Shown: positions 36,708 through 45,608 of the stretch, in pieces
Layout: the number at the start of each line of letters is the position of its first letter
Numbering within the stretch: position 1 is the stretch's first letter
NCBI RefSeq assembly: GCF_002979865.1
Contig: NZ_PCPZ01000001.1
Location: forward strand, 930,001-994,000
From: Arthrobacter sp. MYb214
GTDB lineage: Bacteria; Actinomycetota; Actinomycetes; Actinomycetales; Micrococcaceae
Length of the DNA stretch: 64,000 nt
Direction: 5' to 3'
Notes under the pieces: generated by a model
What the model was told of the DNA's origin: nothing
What the model saw: only the letters and a program-made list of their open reading frames with translations
Database searches by the model: none
Translations under genes and position numbers: made by a program

Positions 36708-38339
36708 TTACTTGCTCAGCACACCGAGACGGAACTTGAACGATGCGTCCAAGGTCTTGTCAACGTCCTTGACGTCCTTGCCTGCAATGGCCACCTGGGC
36801 ACCCTGCAGCAGTGGAAGCGTGGACAAGTCCTCAGCCACCATCGTCTGCAGTTCTTCGATGGCCTTGGTGCGCTCCGCAGCGTCGACCATTCCTCGCTGA
36901 TCGGAGATCAGCTTGTCAACCTCGGGGTTGTCGTAGTTGTTCGAAAGGAAGTTCTCCTTGGCAAAGAACGGCGACAGGTAGTTGTCGGCATCCGAGTAGT
37001 CCGGGAACCAGCCCAGCTGGTAGGCCGGGTAATCCGTGACGCGCTGCTTCTGGTAGGTCACCCATTCGGTGGACTTCAAATCCACTTCGAACAGGCCATC
37101 GGCCTCCAGCTGCTTTTCAACCAGTGCGTATTCGTCACCGGAGTTCGGGCCATAGTGATCCGGGTTGTACTGCAGCGCGAGCCTGACCGGGGTCTTCACT
37201 CCGGCATCTTCCAGAACCTTCTTGGCCTTGGCTGCATCCGGCTTGCCGTCGGTGCCGTACATGTCCTTCAGCGGCTCGGTGGCGCCGGTGAAGCCTTGCG
37301 GCACGTACGAGTAAGCCGGGGTGTAGGTGTCCTTATAGACGTTCTTCGCGATGGCTTCGCGGTCCACAAGGTGCGCCGCTGCCTGGCGTACGGCCAGTGA
37401 CTTCGCTTCATCAGCATCATCGGTCTTGGCACCGTATGGCATGGAATCGAAGTTGAAGACGATGTAGCGCAGCTCGCCACCCGGTCCCTTGTGGACCGCC
37501 AGATTCTCATCCTTGCCCAAGTCTTCGATGTCGGTTGGGGTCAGCGAACGCCATGCGACGTCGATCTTGCCTTCTTGGACTTCGAGCTTCAGGTTATTGG
37601 CGTCCGCGTAGTACTTGATCGCTGCCTTGTCGTTGGCTGCAGGGCCCAGAACGCCCTGGTAGGACTCGTTAGCGCTGAAGGAGATCAGGTTGTTCTTGTT
37701 GTACGAATCAATAACGTATTGGCCTCCGAAGGCCTTGGCCTCAACGATCTTCTGGTCGTCCATGACTGCGTCTGCGGGGAAGACTTCGTCATCGACGATC
37801 GGGCCGACCGGGGAAGTCAGCACCTGCGGGAAGGTCTGGTCATTGCCGACCTTCAGCTTGAAGACTACGGTAGTGGCGTCAGGCGCCTCGATGGACTCAA
37901 CGTTGCCCAGCAGCGAGGATGGGCCGTTAGGGTCCGCGATCTTCAGCTGGCGGTCGAAGGTGAACTTGACGTCCTTGGAATCAAGGTCGTGGTCATTGGC
38001 CCACTTCAAGCCCGGCTTCAGCTTGACCGTGTATTCAGTCGGGGTGGTGAACTCTGCGGACTCGGCAAGGCTCATCGATGGGTCCGGGCTGCCCGGCTCG
38101 GAGTTGAGCAGGAATGGGTAGATCTGGTTCATGACCATGAACGAACCGTTGTCGTAAGATCCAGCAGGGTCCAGGGAGGTCACTTTGTCGGTGGTGCCCA
38201 GGGTGATTGGAGCGCTGGCATCGCCGCTGCCGCCCTCTTCATTGCCACTGTCTGCAGCTTGGGTGCAGCCGGTCAGAGCCAGGGCAGAGATACCCACAAC
38301 GGCTGCTGCGAGTCGCAGCCCGTTCTTCTTGCGAGTCAT
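36708..38339 (-). CDS. Peptide-binding lipoprotein (SBP family 5)
   Basis: A 543-residue extracytoplasmic solute-binding protein of the DppA/OppA class. The signal peptide ends in the lipobox ALTGC (lipidated Cys25), followed by an acidic Gly/Ser linker. Family-5 signatures include YTVKLKPGLKWANDHDLDSKDVKFTFDR and later AAHLVDREAIAKNVY. ATG 38339 has AAGGATG upstream. First gene of the transporter operon. Substrate could be oligopeptides, dipeptides or related ligands. Confidence 0.92.
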   Translation of the reverse strand: MTRKKNGLRLAAAVVGISALALTGCTQAADSGNEEGGSGDASAPITLGTTDKVTSLDPAGSYDNGSFMVMNQIYPFLLNSEPGSPDPSMSLAESAEFTTPTEYTVKLKPGLKWANDHDLDSKDVKFTFDRQLKIADPNGPSSLLGNVESIEAPDATTVVFKLKVGNDQTFPQVLTSPVGPIVDDEVFPADAVMDDQKIVEAKAFGGQYVIDSYNKNNLISFSANESYQGVLGPAANDKAAIKYYADANNLKLEVQEGKIDVAWRSLTPTDIEDLGKDENLAVHKGPGGELRYIVFNFDSMPYGAKTDDADEAKSLAVRQAAAHLVDREAIAKNVYKDTYTPAYSYVPQGFTGATEPLKDMYGTDGKPDAAKAKKVLEDAGVKTPVRLALQYNPDHYGPNSGDEYALVEKQLEADGLFEVDLKSTEWVTYQKQRVTDYPAYQLGWFPDYSDADNYLSPFFAKENFLSNNYDNPEVDKLISDQRGMVDAAERTKAIEELQTMVAEDLSTLPLLQGAQVAIAGKDVKDVDKTLDASFKFRLGVLSK

Positions 38340-38566
38340 GAGTCATCCTTCGTCTAGGTACATGCATGGGCTGTGATGATTAACACATGCTTCACATAGC
38401 CTAAGTGATGCAGGGCACAAAATACGAATGGAACCGGCGGAAATTGGCAAAAACGTGGTCTCGACGCCCACTTTTTGTGCTTCAGCCCATAGCCTTTCTA
38501 ACTCAATGGTGAGATGGGTTGGGATTCCTTCCGGCTCGTTGGCCAGGTGGCATAAGCTAGATGTCA

Positions 38567-38926
38567 ATGATGACTCGTAGAGACGCGGCAATCGCGTTGG
38601 ATATCCCAGTAGAAATGGCCAAGCGCCACGGCATTCCTTCCAAAATGAGCGAAGCAGAATTCCGTGAGCTGAACACCAATCCACCAGCTTGGTTGGAGCA
38701 GTCGCGCGCCAACCGCACCGGCAAACGCCCCGTGTGGATTCATCTGGTCTGCGAAGTCTGCGGCTTCAGCGAATACGAACGCCCCAAGAAGTGGTGGCCT
38801 GCCTTCGATTTCGTTCACTGCCACACCCACTCCCCGGCGCAGCTTCCAAAGCTGGAAAAGGGCAAGACCCGGGTGGAGTACCAAGATATTTCCGCTCATA
38901 TGTTCGGCATTGTCGATGAAGGCTAA
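38567..38926 (+). CDS. Hypothetical protein with Cys/His motif
   Basis: About 119 residues. The N-terminal part (TRRDAAIALDIPVEMAKRHGI ... LNTNPPAWLEQSRAN) is similar in style to short DUF5997-like actinobacterial proteins; this resemblance is uncertain. The second half has CEVCGF and HCHTHS, a possible zinc site. Three ATGs (38561, 38567, 38570) compete. TAAGCT at 38553-38558 would place the transcript start near 38565-38567, so a leaderless mRNA starting at ATG 38567 is likely. Function unknown. Confidence 0.65.
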   Translation: MMTRRDAAIALDIPVEMAKRHGIPSKMSEAEFRELNTNPPAWLEQSRANRTGKRPVWIHLVCEVCGFSEYERPKKWWPAFDFVHCHTHSPAQLPKLEKGKTRVEYQDISAHMFGIVDEG

Positions 38927-38948
38927 AAGCTGAATACAACACAATGGC

Positions 38949-38984
38949 GAAGGGTGCCGGACCGATATTGGTCCGGCACCCTTC
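38949..38984 (+). terminator. Terminator-like perfect hairpin after the 38.6-kb gene
   Basis: A perfect 15-bp stem (38949-38963 with 38970-38984) and six-base loop, 22 bases after the stop codon. There is no T run, as often seen in GC-rich actinobacteria. Confidence 0.65.
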
Positions 38985-39546
38985 GCTGTCGCGCAAGCTC
39001 GTGCTCTTCACTCGGTTCATCCCCCTGGGCGTCCTTTCCGCCACGGGAATGCATGCAGCGGGCAACCGGACAGAGTCCAGCATCATCCAGTGCAGGTTCC
39101 ATGCACCGGCCGTCGGCTGGATCTTGCGAAGGCCTTGAGTACTGCTGCCCGAGCCCCTCGGGCATCTAGCTCGTGGAGGCCTTCCGGATTGGTACGAATT
39201 GGTTCTGCCGACTGGAATGATCCGTTGTTCTGGACGATGCGCCCCTATCCGCCCAGCTACCGCTGGTGAGCATTCTCGAGAACATCGCAGCGAGCGCATT
39301 GGAAGCCAGGGCATCCGGTGGCGCAACAGGGTCGGCAGCCCAATTCAATAGCGAAACCTAGAGGGTCGAACCAATGCAGTGAGCCAGCAAGCCCCAAGCG
39401 GCCCTTGAAGACAGGCCGAATCCCACACACCACCGGTAATCGCCGGCAATGCCGGGCGAATACGTGCCGGACGCCCACGGCCGAAGCGGATGGCCGCCGA
39501 GCTCCGTTGCAACCAGCCGTTCGTCTAACTTGAATCACGACGCGAA
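38985..39546. other. Gene-poor stretch of about 560 bases
   Basis: No convincing gene is visible. Minus-strand frames at 38923-39165 (80 codons) and 39257-39538 (93 codons) contain scattered cysteines but no domain I recognise, no good ribosome site and unusual composition. Plus-strand frames are equally unconvincing. It may be a decayed gene or a regulatory or RNA-coding region. Confidence 0.5.
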
Positions 39547-39547
39547 G

Positions 39548-39595
39548 AAACCCTTGGTCCAGTTCATTATCTTGAACTGGACCAAGGGTTTCTTT
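39548..39595. terminator. Bidirectional terminator after mnmA
   Basis: A 16-bp perfect stem (39551-39566 with 39573-39588) and six-base loop. It is flanked by TTTCTTT on the plus strand and by TTTCTTC on the minus strand, downstream of mnmA. Confidence 0.85.
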
Positions 39596-39605
39596 GGATG
39601 GCTAA

Positions 39606-40742
39606 TTAATTGACCATGCTGGAGTCCCATTCGCTGGAACGAGCAGAATCGATGGTCGCTTGGCCCAGCACGCGGCTGTCCTGGTAGACGACCATGGTCT
39701 GGCCCGGCGCGACTCCACGCATGCCTTCGGGAAGGTTGACAACCAACTCGTCGCGGCCTTCTTCCGAGCGCTCCATGTGGGCTACCGCGGCGACCGGATC
39801 GCCGTGCGCGCGCACCTGCACCATGCAGTCGAACTTGTCTCCGCTGAAAACTTCAGCGATCGGCAGGCCAGCCCAGGAAATGCGGATGCCGCGCAGCTGG
39901 TCCACAGCCAGCAGGGCCTCTGGACCGACGATGACCTTGTTGTCCTTCGGACGGATTTCCAAGACGAAGCGCGGTTTGCCGTCGGCGGCCGGACGACCCA
40001 GTCGAAGACCCTTGCGCTGGCCAACCGTGAAGGCTTGGGCGCCTTCGTGCTCACCGAGCTGGTTGCCCTCGTGGTCAACGATCTCGCCTGGTTTCATCTC
40101 GATGCGTTCAGCCAGCCAACCGCGGGTATCGCCATCGGGAATGAAGCAGATGTCATAGCTATCTGGCTTGTTCGCCACGGTCAGTCCGCGCGCTGCGGCT
40201 TCGGCGCGAACTTCCGCCTTGGAGGGAGTCTCGGCTAGCGGGAACATGCAGTGTTCCAGCTGTTCGTGGGTCAGCACGCCCAAAACGTAGGACTGGTCCT
40301 TGGCCCAGTCTGCGGCTCGGTGCAGCTCCGGGTTGCCCTCGGAATCGCGCAGCACCTTGGCGTAGTGCCCGGTGCATACCGCGTCGAAGCCCAGGGCCAA
40401 TGCCTTTTCCAGCAAGGCAGCGAACTTGATCTTCTCATTGCATCGCATGCAGGGATTCGGGGTGCGGCCAGCTTCGTATTCATCCACGAAGTCCTGCACC
40501 ACGTCTTCTGCGAAGCGGTCCGAGAAGTCCCAGACGTAGTATGGGATGCCCAGCTTGTCGCAGGCACGCCATGCATCATTGGAGTCTTCCAAGGTGCAGC
40601 AACCGCGCGAACCGGTGCGAAGGGTCCCCGGCATGCGAGACAGGGCCAGGTGCACGCCGACCACATCATGGCCGGCTTCAACTGCGCGGGCCGCGGCTAC
40701 CGCCGAGTCCACGCCTCCGGACATCGCTGCTAGTACTTTCAT
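39606..40742 (-). CDS. mnmA: tRNA-specific 2-thiouridylase MnmA
   Basis: MnmA thiolates U34 of tRNAs for Lys, Glu and Gln. The 378 residues have the PP-loop SGGVDS at 8-13, the catalytic cysteine in [12 protein letters not shown], the second cysteine in [10 protein letters not shown], and the C-terminal beta-barrel domains. It overlaps the cysteine desulfurase gene by four bases (ATGA), matching Rv3024c/Rv3025c. The desulfurase presumably hands over the sulfur. A strong terminator follows. Confidence 0.95.
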   Translation of the reverse strand: MKVLAAMSGGVDSAVAAARAVEAGHDVVGVHLALSRMPGTLRTGSRGCCTLEDSNDAWRACDKLGIPYYVWDFSDRFAEDVVQDFVDEYEAGRTPNPCMRCNEKIKFAALLEKALALGFDAVCTGHYAKVLRDSEGNPELHRAADWAKDQSYVLGVLTHEQLEHCMFPLAETPSKAEVRAEAAARGLTVANKPDSYDICFIPDGDTRGWLAERIEMKPGEIVDHEGNQLGEHEGAQAFTVGQRKGLRLGRPAADGKPRFVLEIRPKDNKVIVGPEALLAVDQLRGIRISWAGLPIAEVFSGDKFDCMVQVRAHGDPVAAVAHMERSEEGRDELVVNLPEGMRGVAPGQTMVVYQDSRVLGQATIDSARSSEWDSSMVN

Positions 40743-41974
40743 CGTGTAAAACCTGTTCCTGCCGTGTGGATGCTGCTTTCATCGGCTGCCATGCCAGCCT
40801 TCTTTGCCTGAGCATACGCTTGGGGCAAAGCCTCTAATAATGCGTCAACGTCGGCGCGTGTGGATGTATGCCCCAATGTGAAGCGTTGCACACTGCGCGA
40901 GGTGCGCGCATCGCGTCCCATAGCCAGCAAAACATGCGAAGGCTGCGGAACACCAGCGGTGCACGCCGAACCGGTGGATGATGCGATGCCAACCATGTCC
41001 AAGCCGAATAGCAAGGAGTCCCCCTCGCATTCCGGGAAGGTGAAGTGCAGATTGCCCGGGAGGCGCTGGCCCTCATTGCCCTGATCCCGTGGTCCGTTCA
41101 GCACCGCTTCCGGAATCAAGCCGGTGATCTTCTCAATCGCATATTCACGCAGTTCGCTCAGCCGCGCAGCTTCCTGCCGCAATCCAGAACGCACCGCGGT
41201 AGCCGCGGCGGCAAAGCCGGCCGCGTGGGCAGCATTCAAAGTCCCCGATCGCAGCTTGCGTTCGTGTCCACCGCCGTGCTGGACCGGGGTGAGCACAATA
41301 TCGCGGCGAACCAGTAGCCCGCCGATGCCTACCGGGCCACCGATCTTATGCGCGCTAATCGCCATGGTGGCCAGATTCGAGGAGCCGAAGTCGACCGCGA
41401 GCGCACCAAAGGCCTGCACCGCATCCGAATGCACCGGGACCCCGTACTTGCCAGCTAGGGCAGCAAATTCACGGATCGGCTGAACGGTGCCGACTTCATT
41501 GTTGGCCCACATCAAGGTGGCCAAAGCGATCTGCTCGTGCTGCTCTTCAAATAGCTTTTCGGCCGCCTGCAGATCAACGACACCGTCTTCATCCACGGCG
41601 AGCCACAGCAAGGTGGCATTCTCATGGTCCTGCAGCCAGGTAGCCGTATCCAGGACCGCGTGGTGCTCAATGCCGGTGAGCACGATGGCACGCGCCTGCT
41701 CATTGGCCGCCACGCGGTTCCAGAACAGTCCCTTCAGCGCCAAGTTATCCGATTCAGTCCCACCAGATGTGAAGATCAATTCGCTGGAGTGCGCCCCGGC
41801 GGCCATGGCGATAGCTTGGCGGGCATCATCCACCGCACGGTTGGCGCGACGTCCGGCCCCATGCAAAGAAGACGGGTTTCCGGTGCGGGAATACTGTTCG
41901 GTGATGGCAGCCAGAGCTGCTGGATTCAGATCGGTGGTTGCCGCGTGATCCAGGTATACGGCGGAAGTTTTCAT
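40739..41974 (-). CDS. Cysteine desulfurase (IscS/NifS family, Rv3025c type)
   Basis: A PLP enzyme of 411 residues that releases sulfur from cysteine as a persulfide. It begins [13 protein letters not shown], binds PLP through the lysine in [15 protein letters not shown], and has the persulfide cysteine in [15 protein letters not shown]. The coupled mnmA gene indicates a role in tRNA thiolation; it may also serve Fe-S assembly. No scaffold gene (iscU) is adjacent. Confidence 0.92.
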   Translation of the reverse strand: MKTSAVYLDHAATTDLNPAALAAITEQYSRTGNPSSLHGAGRRANRAVDDARQAIAMAAGAHSSELIFTSGGTESDNLALKGLFWNRVAANEQARAIVLTGIEHHAVLDTATWLQDHENATLLWLAVDEDGVVDLQAAEKLFEEQHEQIALATLMWANNEVGTVQPIREFAALAGKYGVPVHSDAVQAFGALAVDFGSSNLATMAISAHKIGGPVGIGGLLVRRDIVLTPVQHGGGHERKLRSGTLNAAHAAGFAAAATAVRSGLRQEAARLSELREYAIEKITGLIPEAVLNGPRDQGNEGQRLPGNLHFTFPECEGDSLLFGLDMVGIASSTGSACTAGVPQPSHVLLAMGRDARTSRSVQRFTLGHTSTRADVDALLEALPQAYAQAKKAGMAADESSIHTAGTGFTR

Positions 41975-42003
41975 AACACTTCAATGGTACGGGGTGGGGC
42001 GCC

Positions 42004-42813
42004 CTAGTTTGAATGGCCGATCCGTGTGAATTGGCCAACCTCAATGGCCTCCAGCGCCGGATTGTTCAAGACCGCCTCAATCAATGAAGCAGGACCACCC
42101 AGGATGGTGCAATCATCAAACGGTTCTGTCGACAGCATCCAGGAATGGTCCGCCGCAAACGCCAGCGCCGGGCGCTGGCGTTGGGCGCCGTCGGCAGTTC
42201 TGGCCCATTCGGGCTGCGCCAGGAACTCCGCGTCCGCTTCGAACAGGTGGTAGTTCCGGTATCCGCCACCCAGGTCGAACGGTTCTGCCTGGATGATCTC
42301 GGGACCAAAGGCAGGTTTCTGCGCCTCGGCGAGCGCCAACTCGTACACCCGCTGGTTCTCGTCATCGCTCAATGCAGGATCCGGCTCGCGCTCAATCTGT
42401 ATGCGTTCCCCGCCCGCGATAAATGCGTAACCGGCCCACAAGCCCACCACGAACTTCTGGTCTTTGGCAGAAACCCGGACCATTTCGGCGGCTAGTGCTT
42501 GCCATTGCGATTCCGGGAGCTGGTCCAGCGGCAGGTCGGTATCTACCCAGGCGTCTTCGGTCGCAGGATTGCCTTGCGCGTCCAGTCCGGCCACGGTTTC
42601 AAAAAGATCCGCGGCGGTGATGATGTGCTTGCGGCTCTGTGCCACCGTCTCCCAGCGCACCAACTGGTCATCTTCATCCAGTGCTGGGTGAAGGATGCGG
42701 ACGTAGCGTTCGTAGCCATGCGGGATCTGGGCTACTACCGTGCTGGGGTCGGCTGATGCACAAGCTGCGGCGATCCATTGCCCGTGGGCTGCGGAGAGGT
42801 GTGAAAACTGCAT
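42004..42813 (-). CDS. Conserved hypothetical protein
   Basis: A soluble 269-residue acidic protein that I do not recognise. It has no signal peptide or membrane segment. Notable segments are IPHGYERYVRILHPALD near residue 32, WAGYAFI in the middle and HSWMLSTEPFDDCTILGGP near the C-terminus. The last looks like an immunity- or SUKH-like 'W...F.D....G' pattern, but this is speculation. ATG 42813 lacks a good ribosome site. Single gene between the cysteine desulfurase and the divergent FolP2-like gene. Confidence 0.7.
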   Translation of the reverse strand: MQFSHLSAAHGQWIAAACASADPSTVVAQIPHGYERYVRILHPALDEDDQLVRWETVAQSRKHIITAADLFETVAGLDAQGNPATEDAWVDTDLPLDQLPESQWQALAAEMVRVSAKDQKFVVGLWAGYAFIAGGERIQIEREPDPALSDDENQRVYELALAEAQKPAFGPEIIQAEPFDLGGGYRNYHLFEADAEFLAQPEWARTADGAQRQRPALAFAADHSWMLSTEPFDDCTILGGPASLIEAVLNNPALEAIEVGQFTRIGHSN

Positions 42814-42925
42814 GGTCCAAGCCTAGCGAGAGCAGCGGGCGGATTCCTCCTCCGAACCGTGGTCGGTGGTATGAATAGAGGAACAACTGATGACGTGTCG
42901 ATTCCAGCTAAGGGAGCCTTCCTGC

Positions 42926-43852
42926 ATGTTCAAGCCTGATTTCTTGGTTCCAGTCCATGATTTCTCCCAGCGCTCCCTGGATTTCTCACAGCGGATCGCG
43001 GTGATGGCAGTGATCAACCGCACTCCGGATTCTTTCTACGATGCCGGGTCGACCTTTGGCTTGGATGATGCTGTGGCCGCTGCCATGCGTGCGGTCGAGG
43101 CAGGTGCTGACTGGGTGGATATCGGCGGAGTCCCCTTCTCTCCGGGCCCGGAGCTCCCGTGGCAGGAGGAAGCAGAGCGAATTGTGCCGGTTATCCATCA
43201 AGTGCGTAGCCGCAGTTCGGTGATTATTTCTGCAGACACTTTCCATCCACAGGTGGCGCAGGCTGCCATTGATGCCGGCGCTGATGTCATCAATGACACC
43301 ACAGGCTTTTCCTATCCCGGTTTGGCCCGGGTGGTAGCCAAGAACAACGTGCATGTGGTGATCACCCATTCGCTAGCCAAGCCCCGCACCGTTTACCCGC
43401 GCCCTAGCTACGACGATGTGGTGGCCGAGATCCGCCAGTATCTGCTGGAGAAAATCCAGATTGCGTTGGACGCTGGTGTTTCTCCGGCAAAGATCATTGT
43501 TGATCCAGGGCACGACCTGAACAAGAACACCCGCCACACTCTGGATTTGACCGCTGGGTTCCAGGCCTTTGCCGATTTGGGCTATCCGGCCTTGGCAGCG
43601 GTCTCGAACAAGGACTTCATCGGTGAAACCTTGAACTTGCCGAAGGCTGAGCGCATGGTTGGTTCTATGGTGGCAGCAACGATCTGTGCCATGAACGGTG
43701 CCCGCATATTGCGGATGCACAATATTCCTGAATCGGTGCAGACAGTACGCCTGCTCGAAGCAGCACAAGGGTGGCGGGAGCCTGCCTACCAGATACACAA
43801 CATGGGGGATGTCAATCCTCCTGCTCACCCAGAACCCGAAGTCAGCAAGTAA
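42926..43852 (+). CDS. Dihydropteroate synthase paralogue FolP2-like
   Basis: A 308-residue pterin-binding TIM-barrel protein resembling M. tuberculosis FolP2 (Rv1207) rather than FolP1. The usual NVTPDSFSDGG is NRTPDSFYDAG; the STRP loop is GGVPFSPGPE; the pABA/pterin-loop SRKSMIG is SNKDFIGE. DPGHDLNKN and RMHNI remain. These changes match the FolP2 group, which lacks demonstrated DHPS activity. ATG 42926 is chosen because AAGGGAG lies upstream; the frame opens at 42890. Twelve bases separate it from the RibD-like gene, so they form an operon. Confidence 0.82.
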   Translation: MFKPDFLVPVHDFSQRSLDFSQRIAVMAVINRTPDSFYDAGSTFGLDDAVAAAMRAVEAGADWVDIGGVPFSPGPELPWQEEAERIVPVIHQVRSRSSVIISADTFHPQVAQAAIDAGADVINDTTGFSYPGLARVVAKNNVHVVITHSLAKPRTVYPRPSYDDVVAEIRQYLLEKIQIALDAGVSPAKIIVDPGHDLNKNTRHTLDLTAGFQAFADLGYPALAAVSNKDFIGETLNLPKAERMVGSMVAATICAMNGARILRMHNIPESVQTVRLLEAAQGWREPAYQIHNMGDVNPPAHPEPEVSK

Positions 43853-43864
43853 GGATTTTCCCAG

Positions 43865-44623
43865 ATGCGTGCCCTGCTTCCCCAACCAGCAGATCAGGTT
43901 GATGACCAGTTCCTGCTTGAGCGCTATTCCAGCGAGCATCGCCCATTCGTGCGTTTCAACTTCGTCAGCAGCATCGACGGAAGTGCCCAGGTTGATGGGC
44001 TCTCCAAAGCATTGGGCTCTCCTGGCGATCAGAGGGTTTTCGCACTCTTGCGCCGGCTTGCCGACGTGATCATGGTGGGTGCTGGAACGGTTCGTGCCGA
44101 GGGCTACGAAGGCCAGCTCCTGTCCGCGGAGGACATGGCGTGGCGTATCGAACATGGCCTGCCGCCACAGCCCGTGCTGGCGCTCATCTCACGAGGATTG
44201 CATCTGGAGCCAACGGCCCCGGTGTTTGCCCAATCCCCGGTTCCGGTTCTGCTTTTCACCAGCGTTCAGGTCACCGACGAACAGCGTCGGTCCTTTGGAC
44301 CCAATGCCACTCTCGTGCAGGTTTCCGAAACCGAGGGCGGGTGTGATCCGACCGAAATCATCGCATATCTGCATTCCAAGGGATACGGCTTCATCCACGC
44401 TGAAGGCGGTCCTCACGTTTTTGGGCAGTTCGCCTCGGCTGGCGCGGTGGATTCGGTTTGCATCAGCTACTCTCCTGTCCTTGTGGCAGGTGATGGCATG
44501 AGAATAGCGGTTCACGATCGTCAGGGGTTCCACGCCTTCGAGCTGCATTCCTTGTTTGAAGAGGACAGCATGCTCTTCTGCGACTATCGACTTAGGAAAT
44601 CAGCTGGATCCCCGCGGGAATAA
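43865..44623 (+). CDS. RibD C-terminal-like pyrimidine reductase (Rv2671 type)
   Basis: A 252-residue reductase of the RibD_C/DHFR-like fold. It shows RPFVRFNFVSSIDGSAQVDG, the NADPH-binding VGAGTVRAEGY region and the GFIHAEGGPHVFGQF motif. The relative Rv2671 can substitute for dihydrofolate reductase when overproduced. The deaminase half of bifunctional RibD is absent. Co-transcription with a FolP2-like gene hints at pterin or folate chemistry. Its 3' end overlaps the converging lipid-kinase gene by 32 bases. Confidence 0.82.
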   Translation: MRALLPQPADQVDDQFLLERYSSEHRPFVRFNFVSSIDGSAQVDGLSKALGSPGDQRVFALLRRLADVIMVGAGTVRAEGYEGQLLSAEDMAWRIEHGLPPQPVLALISRGLHLEPTAPVFAQSPVPVLLFTSVQVTDEQRRSFGPNATLVQVSETEGGCDPTEIIAYLHSKGYGFIHAEGGPHVFGQFASAGAVDSVCISYSPVLVAGDGMRIAVHDRQGFHAFELHSLFEEDSMLFCDYRLRKSAGSPRE

Positions 44624-45497
44624 CAGCTAGCTCAAAGGACCCGGCCCCCATGCATTCCCCGTCAGCATAGCTGTCCCGGGATGTCTCGATGCGGGCCCGC
44701 GTGAGGTTTGCGCTGACCTTCCATGGATGCGGCGCTCCGGTGAGGATCCTTGCCAGATACGGAAGGACCCGCAGAATATTTGGTCCGCGTACGATAGCCA
44801 ATTCCGCGGTACCGTCGGTGAAATCAGCATGCGGGAAGAGCTTGATGCCGCCACCAAGGGACTTGATATTCGCGACGCTGGCGGCCAGGACGCTTCCGCT
44901 GAATCGCAGCCCGTCGGCCCTCACCCCACTGGGGCATCCGCGCAGCTGGGGAAGGCACAGGATCAAACCGGCGATATACCGCAGTGCTCCCAGCTGCCGC
45001 GGCAACGCGTTGGCTTTCGCGTTGACGGTGGCTTCAAATCCCCAGGACACGGCACCCAGTGCATAGCGCGGTGTTCTGCCGGCCTGGTCAAACCGCAGCT
45101 CCAGCACGTCAATGGGCATAGTTGCTCCCGGCTGCTTGCAAAACGCAATCACCTTGGCCAAGGATTCTTCTGCATTCGCGTCCCCTGTCATGCGCCAGAA
45201 GTCGTTGCCGCTGCCTGCGGGGATGACACCGATGGGAATCGAAGTTCCCGCAACGTGCTGGATGCAGTGGTGGATCAGCCCATCACCGCCAATGATGACG
45301 ATCGCCCGCGAAGCTCTGAGCTGGTCCCCCACCAGTTCCACGCTCGTCCTTGAAGTATCAACTAGCCCATGTTCCAGCCCGAGCTTGCCAAGCGCGTGGG
45401 CAAGCTGCTGGGCAAGGCGCATCCCCCGGCCTCGGCCTGAGGCGGGGTGGAAGATGATGCGGATTTCTGCGGTGCGACCAAACGAGCTCATGACCAT
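44592..45497 (-). CDS. Diacylglycerol kinase family lipid kinase
   Basis: A soluble 301-residue DAGK_cat protein (YegS/DgkB-like). The N-terminal PASGRGRG phosphate loop, IIGGDGLIHHCIQH and PAGSGNDFWRM form the ATP and metal site; the beta-sandwich C-terminal domain includes GGGIKLFPHADFTDG. It probably phosphorylates diacylglycerol or a related lipid. Two in-frame ATGs (45497, 45491) compete. Converges on, and overlaps, the RibD-like gene. Confidence 0.88.
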   Translation of the reverse strand: MVMSSFGRTAEIRIIFHPASGRGRGMRLAQQLAHALGKLGLEHGLVDTSRTSVELVGDQLRASRAIVIIGGDGLIHHCIQHVAGTSIPIGVIPAGSGNDFWRMTGDANAEESLAKVIAFCKQPGATMPIDVLELRFDQAGRTPRYALGAVSWGFEATVNAKANALPRQLGALRYIAGLILCLPQLRGCPSGVRADGLRFSGSVLAASVANIKSLGGGIKLFPHADFTDGTAELAIVRGPNILRVLPYLARILTGAPHPWKVSANLTRARIETSRDSYADGECMGAGSFELAVIPAGIQLIS

Positions 45498-45608
45498 AGA
45501 GATTACCCAGCAACTTGACGCTTCTACAAAGAATTTGCTGGGTTGGATTCGCTAAACTGGGGAACACTGGCCATCCGGTCTTTTTCACCGAGAGGATTCC
45601 TCCGTTCA

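Noticed and set aside
38923-39165. 80-codon Cys-containing minus-strand frame, possible WhiB-like protein
   Set aside because: The cysteine spacing and the G-V-W-G-G turn of WhiB proteins are absent; there is no ribosome site.
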